Shown here: one piece after another, positions 57,346 to 64,000 of the stretch
Position numbering within the stretch: position 1 is the stretch's first letter
How the letters are laid out: each line of letters starts with the position of its first letter
Assembly: GCA_023374045.1 (NCBI GenBank)
Contig: CM041780.1
Location: 89,121,627-89,185,626, forward strand
Length of the DNA: 64,000 bases
Direction: 5' to 3'
DNA from: Limonium bicolor
Taxonomy: Eukaryota > Streptophyta > Magnoliopsida > Caryophyllales > Plumbaginaceae
The notes under the pieces: model-generated
What the model saw: the letters and a program-made list of their open reading frames with translations, nothing else
Told to the model about the DNA's origin: nothing
Database searches by the model: none
Program-made: the position numbers and the translations under genes

Positions 57346-60191
57346 TTAAACCTGTTACAAGGGTGATTGTTCACCCCCTAATCAACCATTAAACCACCCT
57401 CAAACTTTCCCTAATCTTTCCATAAGTTTTCCACATAATTAAACACCTAAAAACATGCTCTAAACCACTCCAAATCATTGGTTTAATCGACCACCCAACT
57501 GTTGCTCAAATTCATTAAATTCACAATCTCACATTTTGTATTTTTCACTCTTTTGCATTTCTAACTTCTTCTTGCTAGTTTCTACCTCCTACCAATCTCA
57601 CCAAATGCACCAATGACCGTTACACATCACTCCTAGACAATTACAACCTTTAAACCCAAGTACAACTCTCACTTCCATTATTCAAACACTAACTCTTTTC
57701 ATTGTTTTTCCAAAGCATTTCAATACTCCTATGCTACAGATTTTGCCTCTTCCTTTCCCTACCCTTATATCCACTCAAGAGGGGTTAACTAATCCAAATA
57801 GATCCCTGCCAATACTTAGTTCATTCCCTAGGTTGTTCTTACTCATTACAACACCTAGAACACATTATTTCTATAAATTTTTTGCCATAACCTCCCCATA
57901 AATTTAACATCTCCCCATCCATCAACTCTCATCAATTTTTCATTCCTAATCTAGCCACACCCATAAGGGGTCCTACCAGCACACAATATCCATCCAAAAT
58001 TCACCAAATCACAACATTGCTCAAATCTCAAATACAATGGCACTTAGGCCCTTATTTCAACACAATTTCCCAATTCTCTCTCATATCATTCAAACACATT
58101 ACTAACATAAGTTTTTGGTTTCATTATTCAATTTCACCCATCCCAAATCCTAAAGCAATTAAAACAAGTTTAAGGTAGATTTCTTACCTTAATTCACAAG
58201 TTCCTCTTTTGATTCTCCTCTTGTTCCTCATCTTCTCAAAATCGGTCAAGAGGGAATGGAGTTTCCAAACTCCATCCCAACATTCAAGAAACACAAAATA
58301 CATTCAATTAATTATCTAAACCCTTAGGAAATCTTAATTCAATAAAAGGGGCTTAGAGCACAAGTTAGGGTTTACCTTTTTGGGCCTTTTAAGAGAGGTT
58401 CTCACCCTTGAACCAAGAAGGGGATTACTCCACCATTGGAGGGTTGGAATGAAGCTCAAAACCAAGAAGAAAAACAAGGTGTGAGAGAGAGCCAAATATG
58501 TAATTATTTTTGTGATTGGAGCTTGGAGGAAGCTTGGGCAAGGCAAATAAGTTGAGGTAGCCATGGATGGCACCTTGAAATCGCCAGCAAGGGGGAGAGG
58601 GAGTTTCAGTCGGCTGGGAAGGAGGAGAAAGAAGGAGGGAAAGAGAGAAAGAGGAAAAGAAAATAAGGAGGAGAGAGAGGGTACCTTTTTACTTTTCTAC
58701 TTTTTCCCTTTCTCTTCTTTTCTTACTAACTAGCTAGTTGTAAGTGAGTGTGTGAGTGGGCTGTTTTACTAATTAAAAACTGGCCCATATAACTGTTACA
58801 AGCTGGAGCGTTTTTCATTTTTTTTTACAGAAAACGCTCGTTATTTACCCGGTTTAGCGCTATTCACTACCGGGCCTGTTTTCCGGAATTTTCTCGTTTC
58901 TTTAATTTTAATGGTTATTATACTCCCATTAATGTTTATTTATAGTTATTTAATGAACTATAATTTTTACGGGTTCGTTTGACCACTTAAAGTCGCGTTC
59001 TTGGGTTTTCTCAAAAACGTGCGCTAAAGCTTTATTAGCGTTTCTAATTCGTTTTATGGATCTGTTTTCTTCGGGAATTGTTCCCATATATTATTTAGGC
59101 ATTATTAAGCCTTTTTAATTTCATTTAATACCCTTCCTAAGGTTGTATTTCCCCTAGGGTCACTTAACGCTCAATTTAGCGTTTTTCACTTTTTAAGCGT
59201 TTTCTTGTTTCTTTTGGATTTATTCTTTTTACCAAAATTCATTAGGCACTAATAAGCCCTCAATATCATATTAGAGTAATTTAATCACCCTAATTAAGTT
59301 CGGGGTATTTCATAGCTTGTGCTAGGAAGCACTAAAGGAGGTTTTGGTAGAAATAACTTAACTAAAGTGTTCTTGAGGATTAGGAAGACCTAGTGTTTAG
59401 TGGGAAGAGTTTGAGGTTGAATGGGTGGATTAAACACACCATGGTGGAGATATAAGATAGGTACTGGATGGAGCAAAATTTTGTAGGAGAATGTTGTAAA
59501 AATGTTTTGGGAGGTTTAGATGTGAACTAGTGAGTATAACCTTGATGGTAATGAGTGGACTTAGGTTATGGAGGTGAAAACTATAAGAGAATGTAGTAAC
59601 TTGTCAAGGGAATGTTTAGGGATGGATGAGAGTGTATAACCATGTTAATGGTGAGAAAGTTGAGTAAAGAAGATGGAAATGTTTAAAAGGAATTTAGGAT
59701 GGTCATGTTGAAGGAGTAAAGGTGTGTCTAAGGCTAAGTGATTGTGTAGTTGGATGAGGAACAAGGTTAAGGTGCTAAGAGTATGGTTAGTAATGCATAT
59801 ATATGTTCAAGTTAGGAATGATGAGAATAAAGTGTAAAAGAAAGGAAATTATGCATGGAGATGCAATATGACTTTGAGAACTTTGAGTAAAGGAAATAGG
59901 GAATGCATAATGATGCTTGAGGAGTAGTTAAGATGGTTGTGAAGAAACATTTTGGTTAGTTGAGGTCTTAGGCAAAATCTACAAGTTGGAGGTGTAAGGA
60001 ATTAAGTATTAAGTGTTAAGAATATAGTAAGAATTTGAGTAAACGTTTAAGGAGTTTGTTGGATGATTTAAGAGAGGATTAAGGTGCCAAAAGGATGTTA
60101 AAACATGTGGGGAAACATATGGAATGATTAGGAAAAGATTGGGGGTGAATTTGGGATTCAAAATGAGAAGAAAAGCACTTTGAAAAATGGG

Positions 60192-60309
60192 TTCTGTTGT
60201 GGACCGCCCCTAGGGACCGCCCCTGTGGGGAGGTCCAGTTGAATTCTGCAGGGCGATTTGTTTCTGTTGTGGACCACCCCTGGGGACCACCCCAGGGTAG
60301 GGGCGGTCC
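60192..60309. repeat. Hairpin-repeat array in LTR D, two units
   Basis: Two units open with TTCTGTTGTGGACC. Stems are GGACCGCCCC with GGGGAGGTCC, and GGACCACCCC with GGGGCGGTCC. These are different stems again from B, C, S1 and S2, at the comparable place in the LTR. Confidence 0.75.
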
Positions 60310-61480
60310 ATTCTAATAAAAAAAATCAAATTTTAAGGATGATAAAAGGTATTAGTAGTAAGCCATTAAGAGGGTAATGATGATTAGAAAGACAAACATA
60401 TAAGGACTTAAGAGATTAAGTAAGTAAATGATTTAAGTGTTTAAGTTTAATTTTAAGTTTATAAGAACTTTGTGATTAAGGTTAGGGAACATTGGTGGTT
60501 AAGTAAGTTAGGTTGATTGGAAAAGTAATTAACAACCTAAAACTGAATGAATGTTTTAGGACTTGAGTATATGGACTCCGAAGGAGAGTAAGCAACCGAA
60601 CAACTGACGGTGTACGGTATGGTTTTCTTGTAGCCTGCTTGCTAACGAGGTGTCCCTCGGCTTGTGTGCTATTTGTTTATATGTGCCGACTAAACAAGAT
60701 AAAGCATGTAACCGGTTTATTGTATTGTTGTGTGTTGTGTGTAACTAACTCAACTTACCTTTGAGAACTAACTAACAATGTTTAGTAAAGAATTGTGTGA
60801 TAATAAGGGACACTCCCAAATATTGTTTGATTAGTAACCGAAAGAGGTTAACTAACAAACATTGACTTTGAGACATCTACTAACTAGAACTTGGGGGGAG
60901 TGAGGAATCCGGAATGGTACCGGCATGTTTATTGGGGGAGGTCGGTATCCTTATCAGATCCCAACTTCCAAATATGACTTGTCTTCGGACTCGTCACCTA
61001 GAGTCGACATAAAGACTCGGTCACCTCGATTTCTGTTAGAGGTGGGAGGAATTACTGAGATGGTGTGGTGGGATCTACCTAAATCCCAACTAATTCTCAA
61101 AAATATTGTTTATGTAAACCAATGGAGCTGATAACTCATTGGTTAGGGTTACTTTACCCGACAAGATAAACAATGAATTAAGGAGCAACCATTCTAATTA
61201 AAGAACGGTTGTCTCATTTGAGATAAGATTGAGATAAGATACAACCAATTCTAATTAACGAACGGTTGGTATATTGAGACTGAGATAAGGCTTAAGACTG
61301 AGGTAAGATAAGAATGGACTGAGATTAAAAGGAATCATAACTTAAGGAGTTAAAAGATTAACTCACTTTTAATGGAACACTTTTGAGTCTTTCATTGTGT
61401 TTGAACTATGTTTGTTCATATGTGGTTGGATGTTTATTGCACTTCTTATTTATATTGTGTATTTAATCAACTGCATGCTA

Positions 61481-61581
61481 TCGACAAGTAGTCGTCGTAG
61501 CCCCGTTAGCTTGGGGGCTATAAGAGGATCGTACCAGCAAAGGTGCTGACCCCCTCGGGGGCAACTGTTTAAATTTTGCAG
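61481..61581 (+). other. Three-hairpin module in LTR D
   Basis: TAGCCCC pairs with GGGGGCTA, then CAGC(AAAG)GTGCTG, then CCCCC(TC)GGGGG. TTTTGCAGGTG follows. Confidence 0.7.
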
Positions 61582-61954
61582 GTGAATGACAGAAGAAGAC
61601 CGGCCTGAGAGTAGGATAGGGTAGAATTACTTCGGGTTGTTTTCCTTTTGTTATACGAGTTGTGCATGTACACTCGTTTAGTAAATGGTATGAGATGTAG
61701 TATGATGTATTAGGATGTGAGATACTTGTGTTAAGAACATGTAATTGGTTAAGATTTTAGTATACTAATGTTCGGTATATTCGGGTCCATCAGACCGTAG
61801 CTAGATCTTGGAGATTTTAGTATGCCTAGTTACTCACGTGGGTGACTAACGGCGGCAACACCAAATGTTGTAAGAATTCCGCTGCAATGTTAATATAAGT
61901 AAATGGAGATTTATGAGATGAGTATGGCTTTATCAGTTGGGGTGTTACACAGCC

Positions 61955-63440
61955 TATACCAGTGTCCCTATTGCTGATATTCCTCCTCCATAAAACAATG
62001 TTCTTGATGATCCCGATGATGATAATCCTGATGATAATGGATGATATTCCTCCCCACACCAAACGATGCTCTTGCTGATAATGATGATGATAAAACTGAT
62101 GATACTCAATCCCCTCAAACTCCACAGCAAACTCCTGCAAACTCAGTTGCATCTTCCCAACCAAGCCTCACTCCTTCTCACACAACTACTGTCGTGTCCT
62201 CCTCTTCTCAAAATAATCAATCCAGAAGGCCTTGGAAGTACTCCTCCTCTCATCTAAAGGACAACATAATCAGTGACCCATCTCTTGGTATCCAAACTCG
62301 AGGGGATTTCTATCATAGTCCCTGTGCATATAATGCTTTTATCTTCACCATTGAGCCGAAAAATATCAATCAAGCCCTTGCGGATCACGATTGGATAATG
62401 GCTAGGCAAGAAGAATTAAATTCACTAGAAAGGCACTCTGTCTGGCGACTTGTTAAAATTCCACCCAATACTCGTGCCACTGGCACTAAGTGGGTCTTTA
62501 GAAACAAGCTGGATGACTCTGGCAACATCTCCCGCAACAAAGCAAGGCTGGTTGTTCAAGGATACACTCAAGCTGAAGGAATTAATTATGAGAGATTTTG
62601 CACCAGTGGATCGGATTGAGGCCATCAGAATTCGCGTGGCTTACACAACCTTTCGAGGATTTAAACTTTACCAAATGGATGTCAAGGCTGCTTTTCTTCA
62701 TAGATACATGGACAGAGATGTTTATGTCACTCAACCTCTTGGGTTAACCGATCTAATCCATCCGAAGTATGTATACAAGTTGGAGAAGGCTCTCTACGGT
62801 TTCAAGCAGGTTCCTCGTATCTCATATGACCGCCTCTCTTCCTTCCTAATCACTCATAGATTTTCTTGAGATAAGGTGGATCAGAAAATATTTACTCTTG
62901 AAGAAGGCAATGAGCTGCTCATTGTTCGAATAAATGTTTATGATATTATTTATGGCTCCACGAGTCCTCTTCTTTGTGATTACTTTTCCAGTTTAATTAG
63001 CGGTGAACTTGAGATGAGTGCCTTTGGAGAACTAAAGTTCTTCCTCGAACTTTAAGTTGTGCAACAAGACATAGGCACTCACATTCATCAGAGAAATATA
63101 TTCAAGAACTTCTTATCAAGTATAAGATTCAAGATGCTAAACCCCTTGCGACTCTCATGTCTCCAACCAACCATCCCAATATAGATGAAAAAGGGCTCAC
63201 AACAGATGTCTCTCTTTATAAAGAAATGATTGGTTCCCTTCTATATTTAGTAGCTAGTTTCCTTGACATTATGTTTGTTGTCTGTCTCTGTGCAAGGTTC
63301 CAAGCCAATCCAAAGGCATCTCACTTACAGTGTGTCAAACGAATTGATTGTTATCTTAAGAGCACTGAGGACCACTATCTCTGGTATCCCAGTTCTCCTG
63401 ACTTCACTTTAAGTGGGTATAGTGCAAAAGGTTATTTTTG
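61955..63440 (+). pseudogene. Ty1/copia element, 3' half: reverse transcriptase and start of RNase H
   Basis: This continues the element cut by D. The linker region is followed by reverse transcriptase: WIMARQEELNSLERHSVWRL near 62390, GTKWVFRNKLDDSGN, NKARLVVQGYTQAEGINYE, a shift at about 62600, then IEAIRI and YQMDVKAAFLHRYMD at about 62670. The catalytic YVDD block is degraded to VYDIIYGST near 62940. SLYKEMIGSLLYLVASF and the start of RNase H end at about 63440 in an abrupt break. At least four lesions; not functional. Confidence 0.82.
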
Positions 63441-64000
63441 ATATATTAAAAACTACGAAATTAATCCTAGAAATTAATAAATAAAATAAACCTACGGGTT
63501 GCAAAATAATTCCTGGTCATAGCAGTAAAGTAATATGAGCAACCGGGGTATCGAAACAGGGGACTAAGAAAATAAATTTAATCCTAGCAAAGGCTGTAAA
63601 TCGAGGGAAATTGTTGATCAATAAAATAGAAAACAAGCAAAGAGTAACTGATAATAATATAACGAAAGCGGAACTCCGGATTCAGGTGGTTTTTCCTAGT
63701 TAAGTCTTGCAGTTCTATCACCAGTTGATTAGGGAATAGGGTTCGGCAAATTCTAACAAGTTTCTAAATGACTAAATCCTAGCCAATTGGAACTCCACTG
63801 TGTAGAAGGCGATAGATTAAATCATAAACCTATCACTACTAACGTAGAGGGAATAAGCATACGAATTTAAATTGCATCTGAAGGCTAACTCATCAATCAG
63901 ATAAAACTCTCCACAGATTAACAGATTATAATGACCTAGCTATCAATCACGGATCAGATCTTGACAACCTTCGCAAAGCTAAAAAATAAAATAGCAAGTT
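63441..64000. other. Unassigned sequence at the window end
   Basis: Similarity to copia RNase H stops after GYSAKGYF. The rest is AT-rich without an open frame of note; it may be another repeat that continues beyond the window. Confidence 0.4.

Larger units (their letters stand above)
55062..59312 (-). mobile_element. Solo LTR S2 (4251 bp), inserted in LTR D
   Basis: The plus strand runs TGTAACACCCC to GGGGTATTTCA with a perfect duplication TAGCT (55057-55061 and 59313-59317). It is related to S1 throughout, including CGCTTCGGGTACCTGCACAC (from 55424) and the three-hairpin module (55423-55520). The hairpin array (57081-57345) has a different stem. A purine-rich tract lies at 58600-58690. No internal coding region. 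Confidence 0.93.
53239..61949 (+). mobile_element. Solo LTR D with nested solo LTR S2
   Basis: It begins TGAAATACCCC and ends GGGGTGTTACA, with a perfect duplication CAGCC (53234-53238 and 61950-61954) in the copia sequence. Without S2 and its duplication it is about 4.45 kb. The first 1.8 kb is related to 27145-29000 of element B. It has a hairpin array at 60192-60309 and a three-hairpin module at 61481-61581. No gag or pol is present. Confidence 0.92.

Overview
The window is repeat-dense nuclear DNA from a flowering plant. The evidence is nested LTR retrotransposons primed by initiator-Met tRNA, plant-type introns, a hAT transposase remnant, a hAT MITE and a decayed Ty1/copia element. I found no convincing ordinary host gene, rRNA, tRNA or CRISPR array. 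The species cannot be told from the sequence.

Most of the window is one Ty3/gypsy chromovirus group (Tekay/Del-like, with a chromodomain at the end of integrase) with very long LTRs of about 4 to 5.6 kb that begin TGAAATACCCC and end GGGGTGTTACA. Layout: element A (+) at 1-17776, 5' LTR cut by the window edge, 3' LTR split by solo LTR S1 (8475-12763, minus, TSD AAAGT); an unassigned flank at 17782-19354; element B (+) at 19355-45744, 5' LTR truncated, 3' LTR split by the complete element C (29561-43989, minus, TSD GACCC); a hAT transposase fragment (45745-46081); a truncated LTR E (46082 to about 48000, minus); a hAT MITE (48645-49139) and a possible CACTA end; and a Sirevirus-like copia element (about 51430-63440) split by solo LTR D (53239-61949, plus, TSD CAGCC), itself split by solo LTR S2 (55062-59312, minus, TSD TAGCT).

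The most notable system: all three internal regions (A, B and C) carry an AlkB-type 2-oxoglutarate/Fe(II) dioxygenase between Gag and Pol. In B and C Gag is interrupted by two short introns, and a third intron, when removed, joins the Gag zinc-knuckle exon in frame to the AlkB exon; when retained it ends the reading frame after Gag. The element could therefore make Gag and Gag-AlkB by regulated splicing, with unspliced RNA serving as genome and AlkB acting on methylated bases in the element's own nucleic acid (inference). B keeps an uninterrupted AlkB exon although its gag and pol are broken; C keeps an intact catalytic half; A has a catalytically deleted remnant.

The long LTRs also carry structures that ordinary annotation does not explain: tandem arrays of hairpin repeats whose stems covary from unit to unit and differ between subfamilies; a three-hairpin module near the LTR end in eight LTR copies; a 10-bp hairpin overlapping the primer-binding site with compensatory changes in A, B and C; and a duplicated polypurine tract. 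Several structural breakpoints fall in or beside the hairpin arrays. Many frameshifts are single-base, and the two LTRs of C differ largely by single-base gaps, so some lesions could be assembly errors.
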